From Lentibacter sp. (GTDB lineage: Bacteria > Pseudomonadota > Alphaproteobacteria > Rhodobacterales > Rhodobacteraceae): a DNA stretch of 35,812 nucleotides. Where the stretch lies: positions 1 through 35,812 of the forward strand of contig JADGEJ010000038.1 of assembly GCA_016744435.1 (NCBI GenBank). Reading direction: 5' to 3'. The notes under the pieces are model-generated. The model did not search any database. It worked only from the letters and a program-made list of their open reading frames with translations, and was not told the DNA's origin. Position 1 is the stretch's first letter, and every line of letters begins with the position of its first letter. Positions 15,683-24,336 of this stretch are shown piece after piece. The translations under genes were made by a program, and so were the position numbers.

Positions 15683-16003
15683 CTAGCCGAGCAATTCGGC
15701 CTGCACATCTTTGCTCCATCCCAGATAATGCCTGCCCGCGACCTCAATCAGCGGGCGCTTCATAAGGGCAGGATGCGCGCGGATCAAATCCAACGGTGCC
15801 TCAGCGCGCTCACTCTCTGATAGCCCACGCCATGTCGTTGAACGCGTGTTGAGCAAAGCCTCGCCAAACTGCGCAAAGGCAGCCTCAAGCACCGTATCGT
15901 CGATGCCCTGCGCGCGCACATCGACAAGCTCAAATCCGGCCAAAGCCTTCACAGCTTTGCGACATGTGTCGCAGTTTTTCAGTCCATAAATCCGCTGAGC
16001 CAT
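15683..16003 (-). CDS. ArsC/Spx/MgsR-family thioredoxin-fold protein
   Basis: The 106-residue protein has the ArsC/Spx fold: [18 protein letters not shown] with a CxxC-like CDTC pair near residues 11-14, a central helix, and [14 protein letters not shown], where Arg and Pro are conserved in the family. Small single-domain members of this type include glutaredoxin-coupled arsenate reductases and the YffB/Spx-like group; without ars genes nearby, arsenate reduction is unproven, and a YffB-like thiol role seems at least as likely. GGGGG precedes the start; GTG at 16006 is an alternative. It converges on the DoxX gene. Confidence 0.82.
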   Translation of the reverse strand: MAQRIYGLKNCDTCRKAVKALAGFELVDVRAQGIDDTVLEAAFAQFGEALLNTRSTTWRGLSESERAEAPLDLIRAHPALMKRPLIEVAGRHYLGWSKDVQAELLG

Positions 16004-16178
16004 CACTATCCCCCAATTTTTGTTGATTTTTACACAAATCGTGCAATCTTTGACAGGCGATATTCTTTCTTTGAGCCCCGTTCAGCCAGCTGTAGGGCGC
16101 CCTGCTGAAAGTGAGCAAACACTGGCGCATCGAGGCCCGTCAAGCTTGGCCTCACTGAAAGGAACAAGGAGAAACGGC

Positions 16179-16385
16179 ATGCCCAACGGCACCGTGAAAT
16201 GGTTTAACGCGACAAAAGGCTTTGGCTTTATCGAGCCCGAAAGCGGCGGCAGTGATGTGTTTGTTCACATCTCAGCGGTCGAGCGCTCTGGGCTGACAGG
16301 CCTCGCCGACAACCAAAAAGTCAGCTTCGAGATGCAAGAAGGCCGTGACGGGCGCGAAATGGCGGCTGATATCAAACTTCTCTAA
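16179..16385 (+). CDS. Cold-shock domain protein (CspA family)
   Basis: The 68-residue protein is a single cold-shock domain that binds single-stranded RNA and [21 protein letters not shown] with RNP1 (KGFGFI, 13-18) and RNP2 (VFVHI, 27-31). Such proteins melt mRNA structure and help translation, often under cold or stress. AAGGAGAA lies just before the ATG; an in-frame ATG at 16020 would add a long tail foreign to the family. The 175 bases before the start are free of a gene and may form the long 5' leader typical of regulated csp genes. A strong terminator follows. Confidence 0.95.
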   Translation: MPNGTVKWFNATKGFGFIEPESGGSDVFVHISAVERSGLTGLADNQKVSFEMQEGRDGREMAADIKLL

Positions 16386-16390
16386 ACAAA

Positions 16391-16420
16391 AAAACGCGCG
16401 AGGCATGCCCCGCGCGTTTT
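16391..16420. terminator. Bidirectional terminator after the csp gene
   Basis: AAAACGCGCG (16391-16400) pairs with CGCGCGTTTT (16411-16420), with an inner GGC/GCC extension around AT. A and T tracts flank both sides, so it can serve both the csp gene and the opposing small secreted protein gene. Confidence 0.88.
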
Positions 16421-16450
16421 GTTCAATGTTTGCAAAAGCTTGACGCGGGC

Positions 16451-16735
16451 TTAGTAGCAGCCCTTGGCGCCTTCTTGGCAAGTGTCTTTGTAAACGTGAC
16501 GCACGCGCTTAACACGGCGAATACGCGTCTTCTTTTTCACAGGGCTCGTCATCATGCTGGCGTATGACTGCGACTGGTTGGGTGTGCCACAGCAAATCAC
16601 GCCGCCCATAACGATCGGCGACAGGCCGGTGGGGCAGTTGTTCGCGCCGCCATAAGGATAGGTCGGCATATCCGCCATTGCAGGAGCCGCGATCATGGCA
16701 GCAACGGCCGCTCCGATAAGTGTTTTCAGTTTCAT
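16451..16735 (-). CDS. Small secreted Cys-containing protein of unknown function
   Basis: I do not recognise a family. The 94-residue product has a clear signal peptide (MKLKTLIGAAVAAMIAAPAMA, cleavage after residue 21). The mature region is short: YPYGGANNCPTG, a GGVICCGTPNQ segment, a very basic stretch KKKTRIRRVKRVRHVYK, and DTCQEGAKGCY at the end. Five cysteines leave room for two disulfides plus one free or metal-binding thiol. The basic patch suggests binding to an acidic surface or envelope polymer. AGGGA lies upstream of the chosen ATG; a longer in-frame version starting at 16810 would hide the signal peptide. It shares the csp terminator. Confidence 0.8.
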   Translation of the reverse strand: MKLKTLIGAAVAAMIAAPAMADMPTYPYGGANNCPTGLSPIVMGGVICCGTPNQSQSYASMMTSPVKKKTRIRRVKRVRHVYKDTCQEGAKGCY

Positions 16736-16915
16736 TTTGTGTCCCTCACCCAGAATACCAAATATAGTATGTGCTTTATTACAAGCTACTGATTGGTGAC
16801 AAAAGGTCAATTGAAAAGCTCATAAACGGTTTGTTTTTAGCGCTTTGTGGCTCGATACCCCTCGAATCCGGAAGCAATCAGCGCTCACAAGCCAGTTGCC
16901 GGAGGAATGTGCGGA

Positions 16916-17830
16916 TCAGTCGCCCCCGTTCAGCAGCCCGTCAAATTCGCGCCATTCACCTTTGCTCATGCCCGAGCTCTCTTGCGTTACGGCCTCGCCT
17001 TTCAGCATACGGCGGATGACATCAAGCGCTGTGCCTGACATCGTAGCGCCACCCATGCGGTAGTCTTCAAAAGCGCCGTAAGCGGCGGGCACCCAGTCGG
17101 CGACAACCTTGCAAATTTCGTCTGCATAGACGCGGATCTCGTATTGCGCATGTGCGTCGGCCCGCAGCCGCAAGAAATGCAGCAGGTTGTGTAGATCAAC
17201 CTTCCAGTACCACTGCGTATAGATGTTGGCGGGCAGGTTCATCCGCGCCAATTCACGCGCAAGGCCCTGCTGGCCCTCATCAGAGATCATCTCTTCGTAG
17301 TGGTCGTAAGCGCGCATCGCGTCGTCGCGCAAATAGCGCAGCACGCGCTCGGCCTCTTCTCCCGACAAAGCTTCGCCGCGGCCCTGATTGTTAACAACCG
17401 ACTGCGCCGCCAAGTCTTCGGCCGCTGGAATATAGAACTCGCGGTCCAAAATAGAATAGCGCGCAGAATATTCGTTCACATTCGCAGTCCGGTGTCTGAT
17501 CCACTGACGCGCCACAAACACGGGCAGCTTCACATGCAGCTTGATTTCGCACATCTCAAACGGCGTTGAGTGCCAGTGGCGCATCAAGTAGCGAATGAGC
17601 CCCTCGTCATTTTGAACAGATTTGGTGCCTTTGCCATAGCTCACGCGCGCCGCTTGGCAGATCGCCGCATCATCGCCCATGTAGTCGATGACACGCACAA
17701 ACCCGTGATCAAGCACTGGATAGGCTGTGTAGAGATGCGCCTCCATGCCCTCACTCACTGCGCGCAAAGTGGTTTGCGGTGTTGCCCGCTGGGCCTCGAT
17801 TTCGGCCTTCTGGTCAGAGTTGAGCGGCAT
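16916..17830 (-). CDS. thyX: Flavin-dependent thymidylate synthase ThyX
   Basis: ThyX makes dTMP from dUMP using FAD, NADPH and methylene-tetrahydrofolate. The 304-residue protein has the family signature at 112-124 as [13 protein letters not shown]; the usual Ser of RHRxxS is Asn here, a form I recall from other Rhodobacterales. It also has [14 protein letters not shown] just before and a C-terminal [10 protein letters not shown]-like substrate segment ([15 protein letters not shown]). AAGGA lies 8 bases before the ATG. It is longer than short bacterial ThyX (about 220-250) because of an N-terminal extension and a C-terminal tail. It is divergent from the lipoprotein/Slam pair. Confidence 0.96.
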   Translation of the reverse strand: MPLNSDQKAEIEAQRATPQTTLRAVSEGMEAHLYTAYPVLDHGFVRVIDYMGDDAAICQAARVSYGKGTKSVQNDEGLIRYLMRHWHSTPFEMCEIKLHVKLPVFVARQWIRHRTANVNEYSARYSILDREFYIPAAEDLAAQSVVNNQGRGEALSGEEAERVLRYLRDDAMRAYDHYEEMISDEGQQGLARELARMNLPANIYTQWYWKVDLHNLLHFLRLRADAHAQYEIRVYADEICKVVADWVPAAYGAFEDYRMGGATMSGTALDVIRRMLKGEAVTQESSGMSKGEWREFDGLLNGGD

Positions 17831-17991
17831 CTTGCATATCCTTCTAAGCGGCTAAGTCGTCAGTTGATCGTCACTGAATCATCTATGAGTCGTGCGCCAC
17901 TATATCTTGTGAATGCCTCCCAATGAAACACAAGAGGCTGCGTTAATTTGCAACGCCGCAAAAATCATCGCACAAAGCAGCTTCACCGCGA

Positions 17992-18020
17992 TTGACAACT
18001 CAGGCGCGACAGGCGATTTT
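17992..18020 (+). promoter_or_regulatory. Putative sigma70 promoter of the lipoprotein-Slam pair
   Basis: TTGACA (17992-17997) is followed after 17 bases by GATTTT (18015-18020), 35 bases before the lipoprotein start. The -35 is perfect and the -10 is weak. The 18021-18054 leader carries GAGGG as ribosome-binding site. Confidence 0.5.
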
Positions 18021-18054
18021 CAGCAGAAATTCAGAGCTTTGAGGGCAGTTTGTT

Positions 18055-19011
18055 ATGAAACGCACGATCTCACTTTTCGCACTGTTGGGACTTCTTGCAG
18101 CCTGTGGCAGCAGCGGCGGAACCAACCCGTTTGCCTCCGGTACAGGCGGAACTGGCGGAACTGGCGAAACTGGCGATGGCACGATCCCAGAAACTCTTGC
18201 CGCAGATCTCAAAAGCTTTAGCTATGATCCGGCCAACAAGACCCTCACGGTAACTGGCCTCACCCAAGACAGCAGCCCCTTGTCCGCAACCTTCACGCGC
18301 AATACAGGCCTCGATACAGGCGCCTATGAAGCCTATACTGTTCAGGATGATGCCCTCTTTCGCCACGTCATTGCCCTGGTCAAACAGTCGGGCAACTCTC
18401 GCAGCGTGACTGCTGGCGTCGTGGCAACGGGCGGCCAGTTCAACCGCATCTACCACGGCGGATACTACGAGCGCAGCGGAAACTTCACCAAGCCAACGTC
18501 GGGCCACGTGCGATATGCGGGCAGCTATGCTGGCCTCACAAACCTGCCAACAGACAACGACTTGATCACGCCAAAACCAACTATCACTGATGTGTTGTTG
18601 CCCGGACAGGCTGTCCGAACAGAGGGTGTGATAATGCTCAATGTCGACTTCAACGACAATTCCATTGAAGGCCAAATCGTCGAGCGCGAGATTCAGGATG
18701 CAACGTTCACTTTTTCCGGAACGCCCGACTTGCCTTCAATCGTCCTGATCACCGGCGCGATTGCTGATGATGGAACATTCTTTGGCGGCGAAGTCGAGTT
18801 TGAAGGCCAAACCGACAATGACATCGGCGATTATGGCGGCATTTTCGGCGGCCCCGATGCAGAAAGTGTTGGCGGCGTTGTCAACCTGACAGCGTTCCAC
18901 GATGATTTTGTCGGCGAAGTCGAAACCGGTGTTTTCGTGCTTGACCAATGCGGAACCGCAAGTGGCGCAACCACGGGCCTAGCAGGCGATCTTTGCGACC
19001 CTAATCTCTAG
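18055..19011 (+). CDS. Surface lipoprotein with TbpB-like barrel, probable Slam substrate
   Basis: The 318-residue precursor has a lipobox (GLLAACGSS, lipidated Cys17), then a Gly/Thr-rich linker encoded by 9-base tandem repeats. A beta-rich body follows, ending in a segment typical of transferrin-binding-protein-B-like barrels: GAIADDGTFFGGEVEFEG, then YGGIFGGPDAESVGGVVNLT. That G-x-F-x-G-P-x-A-x-E-x-G-G pattern marks known Slam-dependent surface lipoproteins. The next gene, one base away, is a Slam-type exporter, which supports surface display. A Cys pair near the C terminus (QCGTASG and LCDPNL) could form a disulfide. Ligand unknown; there is no TonB receptor nearby. Confidence 0.8.
   Translation: MKRTISLFALLGLLAACGSSGGTNPFASGTGGTGGTGETGDGTIPETLAADLKSFSYDPANKTLTVTGLTQDSSPLSATFTRNTGLDTGAYEAYTVQDDALFRHVIALVKQSGNSRSVTAGVVATGGQFNRIYHGGYYERSGNFTKPTSGHVRYAGSYAGLTNLPTDNDLITPKPTITDVLLPGQAVRTEGVIMLNVDFNDNSIEGQIVEREIQDATFTFSGTPDLPSIVLITGAIADDGTFFGGEVEFEGQTDNDIGDYGGIFGGPDAESVGGVVNLTAFHDDFVGEVETGVFVLDQCGTASGATTGLAGDLCDPNL
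18145..18171 (+). repeat. 9-bp in-frame tandem repeat in the lipoprotein linker
   Basis: GGCGGAACT occurs twice (18145-18153, 18154-18162), followed by GGCGAAACT (18163-18171) and a degenerate fourth unit. The units encode Gly-Gly-Thr, Gly-Gly-Thr and Gly-Glu-Thr. Slippage would change linker length without breaking the frame. Confidence 0.85.
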
Positions 19012-19012
19012 T

Positions 19013-20401
19013 ATGTTGCGCGCAGCTCTCATTGTTCTGGCTTTGGCGCTTGCTAGCGCTCCGGCCGCCGCTTCAAACGCAGAACAGAGCCAAACATTGA
19101 CGATCCCGCAGGTGCGCAATGCCGCGAAAGCCGCGCTGACACAGGGCGACTATCGGCTCGCGCTTAAGCTGGGCCGCGGCTTGCTCATCGCTGATCCGTC
19201 AGACAGCGACGCGCATTTTATTGTCGCAGTCGCGCAAGCCGGCCTTGGCCAGCCGCGTGACGGGCGCGTTGCGGCGCGGCGTGCGTTTCAAAACGCCAAA
19301 CGCCCGCAAGACAAGTTTTTCGCCGCCCAAACAGCCGCGCGCCTTTCGCTCGCTGAAAAGCAATACACGCTCGCACAATACTGGCTTCGCCGTTCGATAG
19401 ATTCGGCCCCGAACCCAGAGCTGCGTACCCAAACCATCAGTGATTTTCGACGTGTTCAAAACCTCAAAAAACTCAACTGGCGCGCTTCCTTCTCGATCAC
19501 CCCTTCCGACAACGTAAACTCCGGTGCTGACGACACCTATCTCGTGATCGACGGCCTCCCGGTTCTCGGCGTGCTGAGCGGTGCATCGCTCGCGCTTTCT
19601 GGGATTGTCGCAAAAGCTGACGTCCACGCCAGCTACCGCCTCAAGCAAAGCAACTCAGCGCTTTGGCAACTGACTGGCCGCGCTTATGTGCGTGAGATAG
19701 CTCTAACGAGCGCCTCAAAAGCCTTGGCACCTGGCCTAACTTCAAGTGATCTCTCAAGCGCGACCTATGAAGCAGGCCTCGTGCGCTATGCTAAAGTCGG
19801 CTCGGGCAAGTTCGCCGGGACAAGCCAAGTGCGGTTTACCTTGGGGCGCAATATCTATGCGCGCGACCCATTTAGTGATTATGCCAAGCTCTCGCTTAGG
19901 CGCAGCTTTACGCTCACAAAGACAAGCAAGCTGTCGCTCGGGGCGTCTTACAAGAAAACCGCCTACAAAAATGCGGCTTCAAACAGGGCTGATGATTATG
20001 AAATTCGCGCTGACTATGAGCGCGCTTTGCCAACGGGTGCGCAAATCACAACAGGGTTTGTTCTTGGCCAGACCAAGAGCCAGCGTGGGAACACACAAAA
20101 CACCTCGCTGACGGGTTATGTCTCTTATGGTTTTGCCAACAAAATTGGCCCCGCCAAGCTGAGTGCAACACTCGGCGCGCGCTTCACGGACTACCCTGTA
20201 TACCGTGTTGGAATTCTCCTTGCCCCCGGCGGCAGGCAAGACAAAAACCTTTTCACAACACTCAACATGCGCTTTGAAGGCTTTGAAGTTGCAGGGTTTA
20301 TCCCGACAGCCTCGCTGCAATATTACAAGACCACGTCAAACATCAGCCGCTTTGAAACTGATGGCGCATCGCTCTCTATCGGGTTTTCATCTAACTTCTA
20401 G
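19013..20401 (+). CDS. Slam-type (DUF560) surface lipoprotein assembly modifier
   Basis: The 462-residue protein has a signal peptide (about 1-21), a periplasmic TPR-like helical domain (about 30-130: AAKAALTQGDYRLALKLGRGLL, AAQTAARLSLAEKQYTLAQYWLRRSI) and a C-terminal outer-membrane beta-barrel (about 150-462) ending in Phe (SIGFSSNF). The barrel opens with ASFSITPSDNVNSG and closes with PTASLQYYKTTSNISRFETDGASLSIGF, both in the style of DUF560/Slam proteins. Slam proteins move lipoproteins to the outer leaflet of the outer membrane. The adjacent upstream gene is the evident substrate. No good ribosome-binding site precedes the ATG, so translation is probably coupled to the lipoprotein gene. 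Confidence 0.82.
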   Translation: MLRAALIVLALALASAPAAASNAEQSQTLTIPQVRNAAKAALTQGDYRLALKLGRGLLIADPSDSDAHFIVAVAQAGLGQPRDGRVAARRAFQNAKRPQDKFFAAQTAARLSLAEKQYTLAQYWLRRSIDSAPNPELRTQTISDFRRVQNLKKLNWRASFSITPSDNVNSGADDTYLVIDGLPVLGVLSGASLALSGIVAKADVHASYRLKQSNSALWQLTGRAYVREIALTSASKALAPGLTSSDLSSATYEAGLVRYAKVGSGKFAGTSQVRFTLGRNIYARDPFSDYAKLSLRRSFTLTKTSKLSLGASYKKTAYKNAASNRADDYEIRADYERALPTGAQITTGFVLGQTKSQRGNTQNTSLTGYVSYGFANKIGPAKLSATLGARFTDYPVYRVGILLAPGGRQDKNLFTTLNMRFEGFEVAGFIPTASLQYYKTTSNISRFETDGASLSIGFSSNF

Positions 20402-20457
20402 CCTTGGCGCTTGCGGAAAACTTGTTACTCTCACAAGCAACAATAGGGAGTGGCACC

Positions 20458-20886
20458 ATGCACATGAAATATCTTCACACTATGGTTCGGGTCAAAGACC
20501 TCGACAAATCCATCGCTTTTTTCGAGCTTCTGGGGCTGGTGAAAACCCGCCACTATGACAGCGAGGAAGGCCGCTTTTCGCTGATCTTCATGGCCCCGCC
20601 TGACCAGCCAGAATGCCCTGTCGAGCTCACCTATAACTGGGATGGCGACGAAGGCTTGCCCGCTGACAGCCGCCATTTTGGCCACCTCGCTTACGAAGTT
20701 GGCAACATCTATGAGTTTTGCGCGCATCTGCAAGACAACGGCATCACCATCAACCGCCCGCCCCGCGACGGGCGCATGGCCTTTGTACGCTCGCCCGACA
20801 ACATTTCTGTCGAACTGTTGCAGCAAGGGGAAGCTCTTGCCCCCGCCGAGCCTTGGGCGAGCATGGACAGCACAGGCAGTTGGTGA
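20458..20886 (+). CDS. gloA: Lactoylglutathione lyase (glyoxalase I)
   Basis: GloA converts the methylglyoxal-glutathione hemithioacetal to S-lactoylglutathione. The 142-residue protein matches the family closely: LHTMVRVKDLDKSIAFFELLG, VELTYNW, FGHLAYEV and PDNISVELLQ. The four metal ligands are His7, Glu56, His76 and Glu119, in the places of E. coli His5, Glu56, His74 and Glu122. GGGAG lies upstream of the chosen ATG; an in-frame ATG at 20404 lies within a few bases of the preceding stop and would add residues before the conserved start. Its stop overlaps the next start (TGATG). Confidence 0.93.
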   Translation: MHMKYLHTMVRVKDLDKSIAFFELLGLVKTRHYDSEEGRFSLIFMAPPDQPECPVELTYNWDGDEGLPADSRHFGHLAYEVGNIYEFCAHLQDNGITINRPPRDGRMAFVRSPDNISVELLQQGEALAPAEPWASMDSTGSW

Positions 20887-21605
20887 TGCGCGCGCTTGTC
20901 TGCGCAGTTGCGATCGTTTTTTCGCTCGCGCCCTTCACAGCACGGGCTGAAAGCTGTCGGCTCGCGCTTGTGCTGGCAATTGATGTCTCTTCATCCGTCG
21001 ACAAAGTGGAGTATGCTTTGCAGACGGGCGGTTTGGCGTCAGCCCTTGTCGCACCCGATGTCAGCCGCGCGTTCATGGCCTCGCCCGAGCCCGTCGCGCT
21101 CGCGATCTACGAGTGGTCAGGCCGCTACAACCAAGTCACCGTGCAAGACTGGGTGCTCATCAAAAGCCGCGCCCAGCTTTTGTTTGTCGCGGAGAAAGTT
21201 GCAGGCCATAAACGCAGCCACGACGCGTTTCCAACGGCGATGGGCTATGCGCTTGGCCATGCGACATCGCTATTACAACGCGCTCCAAAGTGTAGCGCGC
21301 AGACAGTTGATATCTCAGGCGACGGCACCAACAACGAGGGCTTCGGCCCCAAGCAGGCCTACCGCGCGTTTCCTTTCAAGGGCGTCACCGTCAACGGCCT
21401 CGCCATCAACGGGGCCGACTACGAAGCCGAGACAGGATTGCTGCAGTTTTTCCGACAACAAGTGCTGCATGGCCCCGGCGCATTTCTTGAAGTGGCGCAG
21501 GGCTTTGATGATTTTGAGCGCGCCATGCGCCACAAGCTTGAGCGCGAAGTTGCGCCAGGCCTGATCGGCTCAACGGCCACCTCCCCCTCCCGCCCGCGCG
21601 GATAA
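20886..21605 (+). CDS. DUF1194 (von Willebrand factor A-like) secreted protein
   Basis: The 239-residue protein has a signal peptide (about 1-21, cleavage before ESC) and a VWA-like domain that opens with LALVLAIDVSSSVDKVEY. The DxSxS metal-ion-dependent adhesion motif (Asp33, Ser35, Ser37) is intact. Later conserved parts are AIYEWSGRYNQ, HDAFPTAMGYALGHAT and QTVDISGDGTNNEG. DUF1194 proteins are periplasmic or secreted proteins of unknown role found widely in alphaproteobacteria. Translational overlap with gloA (TGATG) suggests co-transcription but no shared pathway is known. The last residues are Ser/Pro/Arg-rich. Confidence 0.88.
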   Translation: MRALVCAVAIVFSLAPFTARAESCRLALVLAIDVSSSVDKVEYALQTGGLASALVAPDVSRAFMASPEPVALAIYEWSGRYNQVTVQDWVLIKSRAQLLFVAEKVAGHKRSHDAFPTAMGYALGHATSLLQRAPKCSAQTVDISGDGTNNEGFGPKQAYRAFPFKGVTVNGLAINGADYEAETGLLQFFRQQVLHGPGAFLEVAQGFDDFERAMRHKLEREVAPGLIGSTATSPSRPRG

Positions 21606-21704
21606 ACAGGCTGGGCCAGATCGGTTCACCCGCGTTAAGTCACCTCTCGTGCAGCTGAGCAGACTACCACGCGATCAGCCAAAGCAGGAAAGCACAAACG
21701 CGAA

Positions 21705-21741
21705 TTGGCTCAGGCCAAACTTTCGAAAGCACCTGAGCCAA
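21705..21741. repeat. Nested inverted repeat between convergent genes
   Basis: TTGGCTCAGG (21705-21714) pairs perfectly with CCTGAGCCAA (21732-21741), and the loop itself contains the palindrome CTTTCGAAAG (21720-21729). It lies 34 bases past the marR-type stop and about 100 bases past the DUF1194 stop. There is no following T run in either direction, so it may be a weak bidirectional terminator or a protein-binding site. Confidence 0.6.
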
Positions 21742-21774
21742 CCGCACCGTAAAAAACAGCACTCATAAAACTGG

Positions 21775-22287
21775 TTAGTAGATATAGCGGATCTGATCGG
21801 CCCAATAGCGCTCGACACGTTTCAAAGCGCTGGTAATGTCTTCCAGCCCTTCGTTGGTGATCACTTTTTTGGACACCAGCCCATCAGCATGGCGCGAAAA
21901 CAGTGCCGAGACGACTTTATGTATCTCGCGGCCGCTTTCTGTCAGGCGGACCCGCACTGAGCGACGGTCAATCTCGCAGCGTTGATGGTGCATATAGCCC
22001 ATCTCCACCAGTTTTTTGAGATTGTAGCTCACGTTGCTACCTTGGTAGTAGCCCCGCGTTTTCAGCTCGCCTGCTGTGACTTCATTGTCGCCGATGTTGA
22101 ACAACAACAGCGCCTGAACTGCGTTGATCTCGAGCACACCGACGCGCTCAAATTCGTCTTTGATAACGTCTAGTAGCAAGCGGTGTAACCGCTCCACCAA
22201 TGCCAGCGACTCTAGGTAGCCAGCCATAAAACCCGCCTCAGGGCCGGAGCCCGAAGGCCCACTGCTCATGTTCATATGTAAGCTCAT
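21775..22287 (-). CDS. MarR-family winged-helix regulator (LdtR-like)
   Basis: The 170-residue protein has the MarR fold: N-terminal dimer helix (LVERLHRLLLDVIKDEFERV), winged helix with TAGELKTRGYYQGSNVSYNLKKLVEMGY as recognition region (about 70-100) and the wing DRRSVRVRLTESGREI. The GYYQGSNVSYNLKKLV part recalls LdtR, a regulator of L,D-transpeptidase and stress tolerance in Rhizobiales; this link is from memory. GGAGACAAGA precedes the ATG. It stands alone, with sdhE downstream of nothing in common on the same strand (94 bases apart), and no divergent target. Confidence 0.85.
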   Translation of the reverse strand: MSLHMNMSSGPSGSGPEAGFMAGYLESLALVERLHRLLLDVIKDEFERVGVLEINAVQALLLFNIGDNEVTAGELKTRGYYQGSNVSYNLKKLVEMGYMHHQRCEIDRRSVRVRLTESGREIHKVVSALFSRHADGLVSKKVITNEGLEDITSALKRVERYWADQIRYIY

Positions 22288-22380
22288 TCTTGTCTCCGTC
22301 GAAACTGCTCAAACAGAAACTGACGCATAAAGCCGAAAAATCGGTTAAGCTGAGCCTATGGTCCCTAAAATGCGATCTAC

Positions 22381-22641
22381 TTAGCTGGAATGGACCAAAT
22401 CTGAGATCTCTTTGATCAATGTTTTATGGGCCTCTGGGCCCACGACCTGCCCGCTGACCCATTGATAAAGATCCTGATCATTTTCGTCGAGCAGCGCTTC
22501 ATAGGCATCAAGCTCTGTTTCCGTCATGCTGTGAAGCCGCGCATCTGCGAAGCGCACGAGAATCAGGTCCATCTCTTTGATGCCACGCCGCATGGAGCGC
22601 ATCTTGAGGCGCTTGAGTCGGTGCTCTGCTGTTTCGTTCAT
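22381..22641 (-). CDS. sdhE: Succinate dehydrogenase assembly factor SdhE
   Basis: SdhE helps attach FAD covalently to succinate dehydrogenase SdhA. The 86-residue protein has the hallmark RGxxE as RGIKE (19-23) within RLKMRSMRRGIKEMDLIL, and the helical DLYQWVSGQ segment near the end; length is right for the family. The ATG at 22641 is one base past the stop of the XRE gene, with GGGGAAG upstream; a longer in-frame start at 22680 lies inside that gene and lacks support. The pairing with an XRE regulator suggests shared transcription. Confidence 0.92.
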   Translation of the reverse strand: MNETAEHRLKRLKMRSMRRGIKEMDLILVRFADARLHSMTETELDAYEALLDENDQDLYQWVSGQVVGPEAHKTLIKEISDLVHSS

Positions 22642-22642
22642 C

Positions 22643-23029
22643 TCAGCTTCCCCAAGCGCGCAGGCGTTTTTCCAAAGCACTCAGGCGGTTGGCCGTGCGC
22701 AGCGAGCGCGCCTTCAAGTCAACGATCTCGGTAATAATGCCCGCCATGTCCGAGGCCTCGGGCTGCGCATCAAGCGAAGTGATCCCCTCGCCCTCGCCTT
22801 CAAGCAGCCACATCATCGTGACATTCAGTATCCCCGCCAACATGTTTAGTTTGTTGGCGCGCGGCTCGGCCATGTCGTTTTCCCAGTTCTGAAGCGTCAC
22901 AAGCTTGACACCAATGCGCTTTGACAGCTCTTCTTGGCTCATCCCAGCAACTTCGCGCGCGCCTGCGACGCGGTCGCCAAAAGTCGAAGTTTCCGGGTCA
23001 AACCAACCGCTTGTCATTTCTTCAGACAT
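22643..23029 (-). CDS. XRE-family helix-turn-helix regulator
   Basis: The 128-residue protein has a Cro/C1-type helix-turn-helix at about residues 20-75 (FGDRVAGAREVAGMSQEELSKRIGV, then VTLQNWENDMAEPRANKL). A C-terminal helix follows with a coiled-coil-like heptad pattern (IVDLKARSLRTANRLSALEKRL). GGAGA lies 4 bases before the ATG; an in-frame ATG at 23101 reads through the divergent promoter and is rejected. It is upstream of sdhE by one base, and divergent from the class I aminotransferase gene. The target is unknown; an AACTT-N7-AAGTT repeat lies in the shared promoter region. Confidence 0.88.
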   Translation of the reverse strand: MSEEMTSGWFDPETSTFGDRVAGAREVAGMSQEELSKRIGVKLVTLQNWENDMAEPRANKLNMLAGILNVTMMWLLEGEGEGITSLDAQPEASDMAGIITEIVDLKARSLRTANRLSALEKRLRAWGS

Positions 23030-23054
23030 AACTCTCCATCTCTGCCGATCTTTC

Positions 23055-23083
23055 TTGATCCGCTGTAGTGTGCAACTTATGAC
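23055..23083 (+). promoter_or_regulatory. Putative promoter of the class I aminotransferase gene
   Basis: TTGATC (23055-23060) and TATGAC (23078-23083) are 17 bases apart and 34 bases before the start codon at 23117. An inverted repeat AACTT-N7-AAGTT (23074-23090) covers the -10 and could be an operator for the divergently encoded XRE protein. Confidence 0.45.
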
Positions 23084-23092
23084 AGAAGTTAG

Positions 23093-24319
<1,227 letters not shown>

Positions 24320-24336
24320 ACGAGAGGCAAGACGGC

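Noticed and set aside
16020-16178. Longer start of the cold-shock protein.
   Set aside because: Cold-shock domains start with M-x-x-G-x-V-K-W; the extra 53 residues have no family match and the region fits a 5' leader.
20718-20885. Longer start for the DUF1194 protein within gloA.
   Set aside because: The extra residues are out-of-frame gloA sequence and would bury the signal peptide that begins at 20886.
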